A model generated the notes under the pieces. It was not told the DNA's origin and searched no databases. It worked only from the letters and a program-made list of their open reading frames with translations. A stretch of 64,000 nt of DNA, from NCBI RefSeq assembly GCF_016834455.1, contig NZ_CP069213.1, positions 4,131,501-4,195,500 on the forward strand, read 5' to 3'. The stretch is from Shewanella litorisediminis (GTDB taxonomy: Bacteria; Pseudomonadota; Gammaproteobacteria; Enterobacterales; Shewanellaceae). Shown one piece after another: positions 8,214-16,901 of this stretch (positions are counted from its first letter, which is position 1; each line of letters begins with the position of its first letter). Position numbers and translations under genes: made by a program.

Positions 8214-9152
8214 ATGAATGACGCCGCTCTGCTTGAGCAACCCACCTTTGCCGACAGCAGCCTGTGCCTGCAGGCACTGCTGAATTCGATTGAAGATCAG
8301 GTGGTTGTGATTGATAGTCAGGGCACTATTGTCTACACCAACCTTGCCTGGAATAAGTTTGCCGAAGAGAACGGCATGGCACTGGGATACAGTTGGCCTG
8401 GTACCAACTATTTGCGGGTTTGCGATGGCTCAGCCGAGTCGTTCAGCAAAACGGCTGCCGAAGGGATCAGGCGGGTCATGGCTGGCGAACAGACACAGTT
8501 TTACCTTGAATACCCCTGTCACAGCCCCACAACTCAGCGTTGGTTCATGATGCGGGTAACCGAAATTGCCGGACTGGCGTCGCGCTACTTTGCCATTGCC
8601 CATGTCAATATCACCGAGCGGAAGCTGCTGGAGTTGAAAGTAGCCAAGCTGTCGATGCATGACCCACTGACCGGCCTTGCCAACCGGCGTTTATTCAACA
8701 GCTTTTTGCACAACGAATGGCGCAGAAGTCATCGGGAGCAAAGCCCACTCACCCTGATTTTACTGGATTTGGATCACTTCAAGGCCTGCAATGATCATTT
8801 TGGCCATCTGGTGGGAGACGAACACCTGCAGCAAGTCAGTCAGATTCTGTTGGCGATGTGTCAACGCCCCACAGATCTGGCCTGCCGTTTTGGTGGTGAT
8901 GAGTTTGCACTGGTGCTTGGCAATACAAACGCCGCCGCGGGGCTCGGGCTTGCCGAAAAGGTGCGCGCCGCTATCGAAAACCTGAATATCAGAATAGAAG
9001 ATGGGCTGCGCCTGACGTCGAGCCTCGGCATCGCGACCCTGGAGCCGGGGCAGCCAATGGAGCAGGAACACACTCTCTGTTCCCTGGCCGACTCTGCGCT
9101 CTATCAGGCCAAAGCGGCAGGAAGGAATTGCTGTAAGCTGCTGTCCTGTTAA
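8214..9152 (+). CDS. PAS-GGDEF diguanylate cyclase, cytoplasmic
   Basis: A 312-residue protein. A PAS domain (about residues 18-140, VIDSQGTIVYTNLAWNKFA) leads into a GGDEF domain (about 155-310). LTGLANRRLF, the metal-binding Asp in LDLDHFK and the intact RFGGDEF active site indicate c-di-GMP synthesis. No inhibitory RxxD motif is obvious before GGDEF. No membrane segment is seen, so the sensor is cytoplasmic. An in-frame GTG at 8181 is possible, but GAGGAA at 8201-8206 sits 7 nt before the ATG at 8214, which was chosen. Nearby genes do not reveal the signal. Confidence 0.9.
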   Translation: MNDAALLEQPTFADSSLCLQALLNSIEDQVVVIDSQGTIVYTNLAWNKFAEENGMALGYSWPGTNYLRVCDGSAESFSKTAAEGIRRVMAGEQTQFYLEYPCHSPTTQRWFMMRVTEIAGLASRYFAIAHVNITERKLLELKVAKLSMHDPLTGLANRRLFNSFLHNEWRRSHREQSPLTLILLDLDHFKACNDHFGHLVGDEHLQQVSQILLAMCQRPTDLACRFGGDEFALVLGNTNAAAGLGLAEKVRAAIENLNIRIEDGLRLTSSLGIATLEPGQPMEQEHTLCSLADSALYQAKAAGRNCCKLLSC

Positions 9153-9170
9153 GCGCCTGGGATTGGCGGT

Positions 9171-9608
9171 TTAGTCCTCAGCAGCCTGCTTATCCAACGC
9201 CAGTAAGGCTTTATCCTGCTCCCTGTTGAGGGGATAGATGGTCTTTATCCGGCACTTTATATGCGGCTCCTGCGCCGTAAACACCGAATCAAAGCCCGCA
9301 TCCAAACTGGTGGACATGGCCTGATCAAGCATCAGCGCCCTGGCAAAGTGCAGTTGCGGACACCGGGAATCCAGCTCAACCAAATACGGCTTGCTCGGGC
9401 TGGTACGCAGGATAAGATGCTTTTCCCCCAAGCTGGCCCAGCTGTCTAGCCTGAAGGTATTCACTTTTTTCACGCTCTCCAGTTGCCACAGGCTAATGGA
9501 GTCGTTCACCTTCAATTCCCACTCATCACGGCTGAGGCGATTGCTTGAACAGGCCAGCAGCAAGAAGAACAAACTCATCACTGCAATGGATTTAAGCGCG
9601 CTTTTCAT
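9171..9608 (-). CDS. Lipoprotein, DUF6491-like
   Basis: A 145-residue protein with a lipoprotein signal peptide: basic start MKSALKS, hydrophobic core and lipobox LLLAC with Cys20. The mature part has a beta-rich fold with NTFRLDSWASLGEKHLIL, a PYLVELDSRCP segment and a late HIKCRIKTIYPL. These match the pattern of DUF6491 proteins: an aromatic YxW-like stretch, a single Cys in xxCP and CxIxxIxP near the end. The two Cys of the mature part may pair. Function is unknown. It is convergent with the diguanylate cyclase gene, 18 bp apart. Confidence 0.75.
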   Translation of the reverse strand: MKSALKSIAVMSLFFLLLACSSNRLSRDEWELKVNDSISLWQLESVKKVNTFRLDSWASLGEKHLILRTSPSKPYLVELDSRCPQLHFARALMLDQAMSTSLDAGFDSVFTAQEPHIKCRIKTIYPLNREQDKALLALDKQAAED

Positions 9609-9766
9609 CAGGCATCTCCCTTTGGAATACCAAGCTTTGTAGACATTCAGTGTAGCGCCAACACCAAAGGGATACAGTCAGCCAACAGTGTCAATTTGCA
9701 TCCCAAAGCCACTGTTAAAAAACTGTGGCAAAATGCGCTATCGCATTCAGATTTCAGGATATTGGC

Positions 9767-10099
9767 ATGCTCACTCTGGAAACCCCACAACAACTGGCTG
9801 AGGCGCTTACGCAACATCCGGGGTTGTTGTTATTGATTGGGGGTAAAGACTGCGGCGTATGTCAGGCAATCAAGCCTAGAATTGCCGATTTGCTGGCGAC
9901 AGAGTTCCCGGCCATGACCCTGGCCTATGTCGATTGTCATGCCTCAGGGGAGGCACTCTGTGGACAGCTTGGGGTGTTCTCACTCCCGGTTATCAGGGTG
10001 TTTTTCCACGGGGACAGTTTTGGTGAACTGGCACGGGTGTTTTCGATGGCGGATATCAAAAACTTGCTTAAGCGACCCTATTCTCTGTGTTTTAACTGA
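9767..10099 (+). CDS. Thioredoxin-fold protein with CGVC active site
   Basis: A 110-residue thioredoxin-like protein. After a short helix (PQQLAEALTQHP) comes a beta strand and the redox motif KDCGVCQAIKP, then a strand AMTLAYVDCH, and the cis-Pro loop GVFSLPVIRVFFHG. This is the complete thioredoxin core. A second Cys pair (DCHASGEALC) is unusual. No signal peptide, so it is cytoplasmic. The start was placed at the ATG with AGGAT 6 nt upstream; an in-frame GTG at 9725 is less likely. It probably acts as a minor disulfide reductase. Confidence 0.82.
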   Translation: MLTLETPQQLAEALTQHPGLLLLIGGKDCGVCQAIKPRIADLLATEFPAMTLAYVDCHASGEALCGQLGVFSLPVIRVFFHGDSFGELARVFSMADIKNLLKRPYSLCFN

Positions 10100-10168
10100 C
10101 TGCGCCCCTGTGACCACCGAGCCATGGGATTACCAGGGCTCCGGCGGCATACTCAGGTTTCATCAGGC

Positions 10169-10495
10169 TTAATCCCTTGTGGTTAAGGTGACATCATCGA
10201 ATGAATCCGGCAGCAAACGGCTGACCGACTCCAACGGCAATGCTTGCAGTTGCGCCCGGCTGCCGGCCATGGGGTTTATTGAACTCGTGGTCGTAAGCAC
10301 TGAAAAAGACCGGCCCTGCTCGATACGAATATCACTTTGTTCGCTCAACAGTCCCTGCTGCTGTGCCTGTGTAAGGCTGTCACGTATCTCCTGCTCCAGA
10401 TGGCCGACTTCGGCACTCTGGCAAAATGATGTCACACATAAGCTGGCCAGCAGCAGGCTTTTTACGGTCAGATTTTTTATTGTCAGATTATTCAT
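10169..10495 (-). CDS. Exported protein of unknown function
   Basis: A 108-residue protein with a signal peptide at residues 1-28 (hydrophobic SLLLASLCVTSFC, likely cleavage after QSA). The mature part is about 80 residues, acidic and Gln/Ser-rich, with no Cys, and no recognised domain. A strong AAGGAG-like site (complement CAAGGAGC) precedes the start. It faces a cluster of CGGACA motifs in the divergent region and may be controlled through it. Confidence 0.65.
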   Translation of the reverse strand: MNNLTIKNLTVKSLLLASLCVTSFCQSAEVGHLEQEIRDSLTQAQQQGLLSEQSDIRIEQGRSFSVLTTTSSINPMAGSRAQLQALPLESVSRLLPDSFDDVTLTTRD

Positions 10496-10611
10496 GGCAA
10501 AGCTCCTTGAGGTGATGGTGCGTCCCTGTTGGACAGACTGACTGAATCAACTCTCGTGCCAAACATGTAACACACTGACTATGATTGATTTTTAGCAAAT
10601 CCAAACAACGC

Positions 10612-10681
10612 CGGACACTCTCCCTGGCTGTCCGTTCACCCGTAGCGGACACTCAGGCCTGTCCGTGCGGACAAGCGGACG
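10612..10681. promoter_or_regulatory. Cluster of alternating CGGACA/TGTCCG half-sites
   Basis: CGGACA occurs at 10612, 10646 and 10668, TGTCCG at 10629 and 10660, and CGGACG at 10676. Successive starts are 17, 17, 14, 8 and 8 bp apart, so three inverted pairs are formed. The cluster lies in the 295-bp region between divergent genes. Such density is unlikely by chance and suggests operator sites for an unidentified regulator. Confidence 0.55.
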
Positions 10682-10790
10682 CTGCAACTGACCGCGCGGC
10701 CTATGCGGCAGCTTCCACTTGATAGCTGGCGATTCATCGCCATATCACAGTCATAAGGACATGTTGCCAACTGCAAAAGGGAAATCGACC

Positions 10791-11030
10791 ATGGATGAGC
10801 TGCCGCTGATTGGCGTTGTCATACTTATGCTGGTTGTATTGCCTTGGCTGATGTGGCGCCTGTACCGCTGGGCGAGAGCCATGCCCAAAGGCGCCTACCT
10901 CTTTCTGGCATTTTTCCCGCTGATATCGCTTTTTCCCATCCCCACCGAATCCCTGAAACAACTCGATGAGGCCAGGCAGGAGCAACGCAAAAACAAAGCC
11001 TCTCCCAGCGGAGATGACGAAAACGACTGA
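10791..11030 (+). CDS. Small membrane protein, unknown function
   Basis: A 79-residue protein. Residues 5-27 and 35-53 are membrane helices (LIGVVILMLVVLPWLMW and GAYLFLAFFPLISLF), separated by a basic loop (RLYRWARAMPK). A charged tail (QEQRKNKASPSGDDEND) follows. The ATG at 10791 was chosen because AAAAGGGA lies about 8 nt upstream; an in-frame ATG at 10761 abuts its possible site. No family recognised. A terminator follows immediately. Confidence 0.6.
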   Translation: MDELPLIGVVILMLVVLPWLMWRLYRWARAMPKGAYLFLAFFPLISLFPIPTESLKQLDEARQEQRKNKASPSGDDEND

Positions 11031-11041
11031 CGCTGAAAAGC

Positions 11042-11066
11042 AAAAAACCGCCCGAAGGCGGTTTTG
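11042..11066. terminator. Bidirectional terminator between convergent genes
   Basis: AAAAACCGCC and GGCGGTTTT form a stem around CGAA, with A- and T-runs on either side. It sits between the small membrane gene (plus) and the YjdF-like gene (minus) and can serve both. Confidence 0.88.
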
Positions 11067-11080
11067 AAGGTGCGCGGCTA

Positions 11081-11686
11081 TCAGCCAGGCTGCTTCAGTG
11101 CCGTCAACTGGCGGTCATGCCAGCGGCTTAAAGTGAGCAGAGCCACTATGGCACCGAGCAGGGCGAAGCCCATGTCGGATTGGGTGTCCCACACATAACC
11201 CTGGGTGCCGAGAAATGCCTCGGCGCCTTCACCGGTTGCAATGGCCACCCACCACTCGATGAGCTCGTAAAAAGCACTCAATGCCAGACAGAAGCACACC
11301 ACAAAGAAATTGCACCAGTTGCCCTTTTGCATCACGCCAAGTCGCAGCACCAGTTCACGGGCAATCATGGCGGGAATAAAGCCCTGGGCAAAATGCCCCA
11401 CTTTGTCGTAATTGTTGCGCTCCCAGCCCATGGGCTCTTTGAGCCAATCAAACAGGGGCACCTCGGCGTAGGTGTAGTGACCGCCCACCATCAGGATCAC
11501 GCAGTGGATAAGGATAAGGCCATACACCAGGGGCGTGAGTGGGAAACGCCGCTCAGTGGCCGCGAGAATCGCAAAACCAATCAGTGCAGGCAGCACCTCC
11601 AAAAACCAGGTAAAGCGGTCGAATGGGCCAACAGCCGACCAGAGAAATACGGCAAAAAACACCAGCAGCCAAAGCATCCTTCCCAT
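11081..11686 (-). CDS. DUF2238 membrane protein, YjdF-like
   Basis: A 201-residue protein with six membrane helices spread over residues 5-190. The signature WERNNYDKVGHFAQGFIPA (about 87-105), the ELIEWW segment near 145 and the closing WDTQSDMGFALLGA stretch are diagnostic of the DUF2238/YjdF family. Conserved His, Glu and Asp in or near the membrane suggest an enzymatic or metal-binding core, but no function is established. It lies 79 bp after the end of the efflux operon (same strand) and may be separately transcribed. Confidence 0.9.
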   Translation of the reverse strand: MGRMLWLLVFFAVFLWSAVGPFDRFTWFLEVLPALIGFAILAATERRFPLTPLVYGLILIHCVILMVGGHYTYAEVPLFDWLKEPMGWERNNYDKVGHFAQGFIPAMIARELVLRLGVMQKGNWCNFFVVCFCLALSAFYELIEWWVAIATGEGAEAFLGTQGYVWDTQSDMGFALLGAIVALLTLSRWHDRQLTALKQPG

Positions 11687-11765
11687 GGAGAAACCTCAAT
11701 TCAATCAAGAGACTTTGGGCAGTGTAACCCCGAAGCGGCCGCTTGTCAGTGCCAAGCGACCCGCC

Positions 11766-12893
11766 TCAATCCAGTCGTTTGTTGAATTTGAGGGTCGCCA
11801 CCAGCAGGCCCAGGGCGCAAAAACCCAACAACCAGAGTGCATCGAATCCCAGCTGCGTCACCTCAGCATCCCGCAGGATAATCGCCCGGGACATACGCAT
11901 AAAGTGGGTTGCAGGCAGCGCCTCGGCAATCCACTGGGCCGGCACCGGCATGGCTTCGTAGGGAAACATAAAGCCGGACAAGAGTATCGATGGCAGCAGA
12001 ATAAACACCGTCATCTGCATCGCCTGCAGCTGGGTGCGGGCTATGGTGGAAATCACCAGCCCGAGGGTGAGGCTTGCCAGAATAAACAGCATGGCCGCCA
12101 GCGCCAGCGAGTCGAGGCCACCGCGTATGGGCAGAGCAAACAACAACTTACCCGCCCCCAGAATAATGGCCACCTGTACAAAGCCCACCAGCACGTAGGG
12201 CAAAATCTTGCCCAGCATCAGCTCCAGTGGCTTGACCGGCGTGGTAATTAAGAACTCCATGTTGCCCTGCTCTCGCTCCCGCACGATGGCGGCCGAGGTA
12301 AAGAGCACCATGGTCATGGTCAGAATAACCCCAAGCAGCCCGGGGACTATGTTGACCACGGTACGCTGCTCGGGGTTGAAGTACATCACCACCTCCATGG
12401 TAGCCGTACTCTCGGGCACAGGCTGCCCGAACACCTCTGAGAGCGGCATGGTTCTCAGTGACTTGATGGTGGAAGCCACCATGGTATCTGAACCGTCCAC
12501 CAGCCACTGTGCCACCGGACGCGAAAAATAGGCTCCCTTGCCGGCCTGCGCCTGGGGATGGGTCACCAGACGGGAGCCAAAGTCAGCCGGGATAACCAAC
12601 GCCGCTTTCACATGTCCGGCGGTAATGGCCTCTTCAGCCTGGGCAATCGACTCATAATACTCAACAAAGTCCACCACTTGTGTGGCAGAAACCGCCTGCA
12701 CCAGGGCCCGCCCCTGACTGTTGCCGCTCATATCCACCAAACCGGCAGGCAGATGCCTGGCATCGGTATTGATGGCGTAGCCAAACAGCATCAGCTGCAC
12801 CAGCGGGATCATCACTATCATGCCGAAGGTCATGCGATCCCGTGAAAGCTGTTTCAGCTCCTTGGTGAGGATGGCCAGAATTCTAAGCCACAT
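11766..12893 (-). CDS. ABC-2 type efflux permease
   Basis: A 375-residue permease of the YhiI-YhiH/YbhFSR exporter type. It begins with an N-terminal helix (MTFGMIVMIPLVQLMLFGYAI) after a basic lead. A roughly 150-residue periplasmic domain follows, then five helices from about 175, with VREREQGNMEFLITTPVKPLEL as the conserved ABC-2 cytoplasmic loop. The start is the ATG at 12893, overlapping the ATPase end by 11 bp with GGGGGAGG upstream; a longer frame to 13010 would lie within the ATPase gene. It is the last gene of the TetR-HlyD-ATPase-permease operon and probably acts as a homodimer. Confidence 0.88.
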   Translation of the reverse strand: MWLRILAILTKELKQLSRDRMTFGMIVMIPLVQLMLFGYAINTDARHLPAGLVDMSGNSQGRALVQAVSATQVVDFVEYYESIAQAEEAITAGHVKAALVIPADFGSRLVTHPQAQAGKGAYFSRPVAQWLVDGSDTMVASTIKSLRTMPLSEVFGQPVPESTATMEVVMYFNPEQRTVVNIVPGLLGVILTMTMVLFTSAAIVREREQGNMEFLITTPVKPLELMLGKILPYVLVGFVQVAIILGAGKLLFALPIRGGLDSLALAAMLFILASLTLGLVISTIARTQLQAMQMTVFILLPSILLSGFMFPYEAMPVPAQWIAEALPATHFMRMSRAIILRDAEVTQLGFDALWLLGFCALGLLVATLKFNKRLD

Positions 12894-13851
12894 GGTCACC
12901 TCCCCCTGCGCGCTGGCCGGTACAGGTGACAAACACATCCTCAAGGCTGGGACGCACTTCATCCATTTCCCTTGCCCCCACGCGCTGGCCAAGCCAGGCC
13001 ACAGGGTCATCTATCTGGCTGCGGATCAGCACCCGCAACCGACTGCCAATCTGCGCCGCCGACAATACCGGCGCCTCAGTAAGCAACTGCTGCTTGAGTG
13101 TTCTCAAATCCTGGCCGCCGATTTCCACCACCCGGGCGCCCATGGCCTGCATCAGAGCCTTGGGGGAGCCGTCGGCACGCTTGATGCCCCGCTCCAGAAT
13201 GGCAAGCCCGTGGCAGCGCTCGGCCTCATCCATGTAGTGGGTAGACACCAAAATGGTGCAACCCATGGCACAGAGGTCAAACAGGCGCTCCCAAAATTCG
13301 CGGCGGTTTTCCGGGTCCACCGCCGAGGTAGGCTCATCGAGAAACAGCAGCTCCGGCTCGTGTATGGTGGCGGCCGCCAGTGCCAGCCGCTGCTTCTGGC
13401 CACCGCTCATGGAACCTGCCATCTGGCCTTCGCGGCCCGCGAGGCTGTAGAGGGATAACAGCTGCGCTATTCTGTCTTTGGCTTGGCGGCCTTGCAGACC
13501 GTAAATACGCGCCACAAAGCTGAGGTTCTCCAGCACTGTGAGGTTCTCATACAGTGAGAACTTCTGGGTCATGTAGCCGATACGCCGGCGCAGTTTTTCC
13601 TCTGCGCCTTTGAGGGGCTCACCCAGCACCCGGATATCACCGCTGGTGGGCTTAAGCAGCCCGGTCAGCATACGAATGGAGGTGGACTTGCCACAACCAT
13701 TGGGACCAAGAAATCCGTAGATGCTGCCGCGGGGAATCGCCAGATCCACGCCATCCACGGCTTTGAGAGCACCAAATTGCCGTGTCATACCCCGGGTCTC
13801 AATCGCAAGGGGGACTGCAGCAAGGGACTCTGTCGCGGGCGCCTCAGTCAT
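12883..13851 (-). CDS. ABC efflux transporter ATP-binding protein
   Basis: A 322-residue ATPase. Walker A GPNGCGKST, signature MSGGQKQRLALA, Walker B LLFLDEPTSAVDP and H-loop STHYMDEAERC are all intact. The extra 80-residue C-terminal region matches drug-exporter ATPases (DrrA/YbhF-like). The ATG at 13851 overlaps the HlyD stop (ATGACTGA), so it is translationally coupled. It energises the downstream permease. The operon context points to export of a toxic compound, substrate unknown. Confidence 0.9.
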   Translation of the reverse strand: MTEAPATESLAAVPLAIETRGMTRQFGALKAVDGVDLAIPRGSIYGFLGPNGCGKSTSIRMLTGLLKPTSGDIRVLGEPLKGAEEKLRRRIGYMTQKFSLYENLTVLENLSFVARIYGLQGRQAKDRIAQLLSLYSLAGREGQMAGSMSGGQKQRLALAAATIHEPELLFLDEPTSAVDPENRREFWERLFDLCAMGCTILVSTHYMDEAERCHGLAILERGIKRADGSPKALMQAMGARVVEIGGQDLRTLKQQLLTEAPVLSAAQIGSRLRVLIRSQIDDPVAWLGQRVGAREMDEVRPSLEDVFVTCTGQRAGGGDHVA

Positions 13852-14806
13852 GGCTGACCTCCGGCAACAGCACTTCCACGACCAGCCCGGTGGCCAAACC
13901 GGCATCTACCGGCAGGTCGATATCGGCCAGGTACATCAGGCGAGCCCGGTCACGCTCGTTGAGCGCATAAAAAGGGGTAAAGGCGGGTTCACTGCGGATA
14001 TTACGCACCTTACCCATAACAGGTACCGGCCGCCCATCTACCCGCACTCCAACCTCGGCGCCGGGAAGCAATCTATCGAGGGCAGAGGCAGGCAGATAGA
14101 CCCGGACATAGGGAGCATCCTGAGCGAGCAAGCCCACCAACTGGCTCCCCTGGCTCACCCGGTCGCCCATCCGCCAGGGCAAAAGATCCACCACGGCATC
14201 CCGTGCAGCAACCAGGGTCAAATCCGCCGTCAGCTTTTGCTCAAGTGCCACCTGAGCCTGGGCTGCATCCACTGCAGCAGAGGCCTGCGATAACTGCTCG
14301 CTGCGGGTACCGGCAATCAATTCCTTCAGCGTCTGACTGGCGCTGTCGACATCGGCCTGGGCCCTGTCTTTACCTGCGACGGCCTTGTCGAGGTCGGCTG
14401 CGGTCAGCACTTTTTCGGCAACCAGGCGAACGGTGCGATCATACTGAGCCCTCGCCTCACTCAGGGTTGCTCTGGCACCGGCAAGTCGCGCCTCGGCCCG
14501 CGCCAACTCTTCGTCCCGGGCGCCCTTGGTCAGCTCGGCAAGCCGGGCTTCTGCCTGAGCGAGATCGGCCATAGCCTGCGCCAGTCTGGCGTCGGCGGCG
14601 CGGCTATCGAGCCGCAGCAGTACAGTGCCTGCACTTACCCTGTCGCCTTCCTGTACCTGTATATCGGCAATGAGTTCAGTGGAGGGGGCCGTGAGGGTTA
14701 AGCGGTCACGCTCTACCGTGCCATATACGGCAGACGATGACTCACCACAGGCAGCAAGACACAAGGCAAGCAGACCGACCCAGGAGGGATGTGTAATTAA
14801 CTTCAT
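13844..14806 (-). CDS. HlyD-family periplasmic adaptor lipoprotein
   Basis: A 320-residue membrane-fusion protein. The signal ends in lipobox LAAC (Cys20), so it is anchored as a lipoprotein. The first lipoyl half TAPSTELIADIQVQEGDRVSAG is followed by a long Ala/Glu/Arg-rich alpha-hairpin (residues 70-190) and a second lipoyl half (LTLVAARDAVVDLLPWRMGDRVSQG). A beta-barrel region forms the C-terminus. This is the YbhG/YhiI type, which links an ABC-2 exporter to an outer-membrane channel such as TolC. The start overlaps the TetR stop by 4 bp. Confidence 0.92.
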   Translation of the reverse strand: MKLITHPSWVGLLALCLAACGESSSAVYGTVERDRLTLTAPSTELIADIQVQEGDRVSAGTVLLRLDSRAADARLAQAMADLAQAEARLAELTKGARDEELARAEARLAGARATLSEARAQYDRTVRLVAEKVLTAADLDKAVAGKDRAQADVDSASQTLKELIAGTRSEQLSQASAAVDAAQAQVALEQKLTADLTLVAARDAVVDLLPWRMGDRVSQGSQLVGLLAQDAPYVRVYLPASALDRLLPGAEVGVRVDGRPVPVMGKVRNIRSEPAFTPFYALNERDRARLMYLADIDLPVDAGLATGLVVEVLLPEVSHD

Positions 14807-15444
14807 GATTTATCTCCGGTATCACTTGCCAAAATGCCCTGGCTCAGTACAGCGATATGGTGAGGAATCAAATGCATCAACCCCTCAGGACTTGTGTCTA
14901 TCCCCAAAGAGGCTATCAACGCCGGTGGGGCAATCAGGGGAAACACCATCAGGCTTATCAGACTCAGCCGGGCCAGCTGTGGGTCTACGTCGGCGCGGAT
15001 GGCACCACTAGCCACCAGGGACTGCATCAGCCAGCTGTGTGACAGACGCAGCACATCACCAAAGACCGACATCAGCAGTCTGAATGCCTCACTGCTCTGG
15101 CCTTCGTGTAATACGGTCAGTATTAACCTTGGCAGCTTGGGATGGGCGCCAATGGCGCGGTAGTAGGTTTGCATCAGGGCGGCCAAATCCGAAGGAGCTC
15201 CCTGCTGCGACAGGCTCTGAAATCTCGCCAGCACCGGGGATAAGACTTCCCTGACCATGTGTTCAAAGAGCCCCTGCTTACCGCCGAAGTAATAACGGAT
15301 CATGGCCGCATCCACACCGGCTTTGCGGGCTATGCTGCGGGTTGAAACCGCCTGATAACCATGCTCGGTAAAACACTCTATCGCTGCCGCAATTAATCTG
15401 GCTCTGGCGTCACTGTCACCCTTGGGGCGGCCCGGGTCCGACAT
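14803..15444 (-). CDS. TetR/AcrR-family regulator of the efflux operon
   Basis: A 213-residue repressor: a TetR helix-turn-helix at residues 10-57 (ARLIAAAIECFTEHGYQAVSTRSIARKAGVDAAMIRYYFGGKQGLFEHM) and an all-helical ligand-binding domain typical of the YbiH/CecR type. The ATG at 15444 was chosen, with GGGAG about 10 nt before it; an upstream in-frame start at 15525 would add a non-conserved lead. As first gene of the operon it likely represses it. Two 22-bp direct repeats lie about 130 bp upstream and may be its site. Confidence 0.9.
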   Translation of the reverse strand: MSDPGRPKGDSDARARLIAAAIECFTEHGYQAVSTRSIARKAGVDAAMIRYYFGGKQGLFEHMVREVLSPVLARFQSLSQQGAPSDLAALMQTYYRAIGAHPKLPRLILTVLHEGQSSEAFRLLMSVFGDVLRLSHSWLMQSLVASGAIRADVDPQLARLSLISLMVFPLIAPPALIASLGIDTSPEGLMHLIPHHIAVLSQGILASDTGDKS

Positions 15445-15574
15445 ACTGCACTCCCGAAGAAATTCCTCTCTTGATGAACATACTAGGAGAAAGGCCGGAT
15501 AAATGGCAGTATGAAAATTCTCCATTTTCTTTAATAATGAGGAATTTGTCGCTGCAGGATACCCTTGGGTTATA

Positions 15575-15618
15575 ACGCGGCAAACACGTGGAAATCACGC
15601 GGCAAAAACGTGGAAAGT
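15575..15618. repeat. Two 22-bp direct repeats upstream of divergent genes
   Basis: ACGCGGCAAACACGTGGAAA (15575-15594, continuing to 15596) repeats at 15597-15618 with single-base changes. Each contains an ACGTGG core. They abut head to tail between the TetR gene and the small membrane gene, and could be tandem operator sites. Confidence 0.7.
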
Positions 15619-15667
15619 CATGGCTGTCATGGAGACGAGCCGTGATTTAGCAGGGAGGAAAAATCAC

Positions 15668-15967
15668 ATGCACGCAGCCGATTATGTCATTTATCTGATA
15701 CTGGCATTGCAGCTACTGGACCTGGGTGCCTGGCGCAGACTGATAGCTCATATCAAGTCTCACTATCCACACATCTGGCATCAAGCCTACAGCCATGACC
15801 GCCACCCCGGCACGGCGGTAAGAAGTAATTACATCAAGGAAGCCTTAAGCCGGGGCGAACTTAAAGACAGCCAGGATACGGCCGTGGTGCTCTATCTCCG
15901 ATTTCACAAGGCCACCATCGGACTGTCTTTGCTGCTACTGCTGCTGGGATTGCTGCTGCGCTTGTAA
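15668..15967 (+). CDS. Small membrane protein, UspB-like topology
   Basis: A 99-residue protein with a strong GGGAGGAAAAA ribosome site. An N-terminal hydrophobic helix (residues 5-20) and a C-terminal Leu-rich helix (82-98, LSLLLLLLGLLLRL) flank a His/Arg-rich loop of about 55 residues. The overall plan resembles the universal stress protein B of enterics, but shared sequence is too weak to claim homology. The start at 15668 is preferred over an in-frame upstream start at 15620 with no ribosome site. Convergent with the PAP2 gene. Confidence 0.65.
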   Translation: MHAADYVIYLILALQLLDLGAWRRLIAHIKSHYPHIWHQAYSHDRHPGTAVRSNYIKEALSRGELKDSQDTAVVLYLRFHKATIGLSLLLLLLGLLLRL

Positions 15968-15991
15968 AACCCTGAAAAAACAACATATAAA

Positions 15992-16744
15992 TTAGTCTGT
16001 TATTACAGTTTCTGCGCCTGCTATTGCCGTGTCAGCCTTAAAACCACGGCGCCAAAACAGCGGATACAGGAGGGTAGCCACCAACCAGGATAACAGCAGG
16101 CTGGTGATATCATGGGTTAAAAAGTGTGCCCCCCGCAGCTCCTGAGTCAGAGAAAACAGGGCACCAACCGCCAACACCGAGGCCAGCATTCGCCAGCGCC
16201 AGCGGGGAAAATACACCACGGCAAAATAGTAGAGTGCGACCCAGGCGAAGGCGCCACTGGAATGTCCGCCGGGAAAACACTGGCCGCCATACCCCGGGCC
16301 AGCCATGCTCGCCGGAAAAGACACATGGGGATACTGGCCGCCAAACAGGGCCAAATCCCAGGGGCAATTCACCTGAGTCAGCGACTTGCCCCATCGCACC
16401 AGAAGGACGCTGATTGCCACTGAACACAGCAGGTAAAAAAATCCACGAAGATACGGTTTAAGTCGCGGATTCACCATGCCGGTCAACGTCAATGCCAGTA
16501 ACAGCACTGATGCCAACACCACCAGGTCACGTCCACCGGTATGAAGCACTTTGTCGGTTAGCCACCAATACCGCAGCGGCCAGGCGTTGACGCCCCCTTC
16601 CAGATGAAACAGTGCAGAGGACACATAAAGGTCCCAGTCCCACTGGGTTGCCAGTACCAAAAAAGCCAGCCCCAGGGTCAACGGTATATGCAGATGACGA
16701 CGCCACCAATGGCGTGGACTGAGATGAAAATGAATCCTGGGCAT
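15992..16744 (-). CDS. PAP2-superfamily membrane phosphatase
   Basis: A 250-residue protein with six membrane helices. The three PAP2 acid-phosphatase motifs are seen: KSLTQVNCPWD (motif 1 variant, Lys at about 125), PGGHSSGAF (motif 2, with its catalytic His) and RGAHFLTHD (motif 3, Arg-x6-His-x3-Asp). It likely removes phosphate from a lipid such as undecaprenyl-PP, PGP or lipid A at the outer face of the inner membrane. The precise substrate is not shown. Convergent with the small membrane gene, 24 bp apart. Confidence 0.88.
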   Translation of the reverse strand: MPRIHFHLSPRHWWRRHLHIPLTLGLAFLVLATQWDWDLYVSSALFHLEGGVNAWPLRYWWLTDKVLHTGGRDLVVLASVLLLALTLTGMVNPRLKPYLRGFFYLLCSVAISVLLVRWGKSLTQVNCPWDLALFGGQYPHVSFPASMAGPGYGGQCFPGGHSSGAFAWVALYYFAVVYFPRWRWRMLASVLAVGALFSLTQELRGAHFLTHDITSLLLSWLVATLLYPLFWRRGFKADTAIAGAETVITD

Positions 16745-16901
16745 GCAAACTCCAACCTGTTGCGTCTCGGTTTTTAAGGCCGGAGTTTACAACCAAAGTT
16801 CCGGCATAAACGGAAAAGCCCCGACTGAAATGCCCGTATCTCACGGCTTTAGGACATATGTCCAACGCTTGTATATCCCAAATTGGGTTTTTCCGGCCGC
16901 G

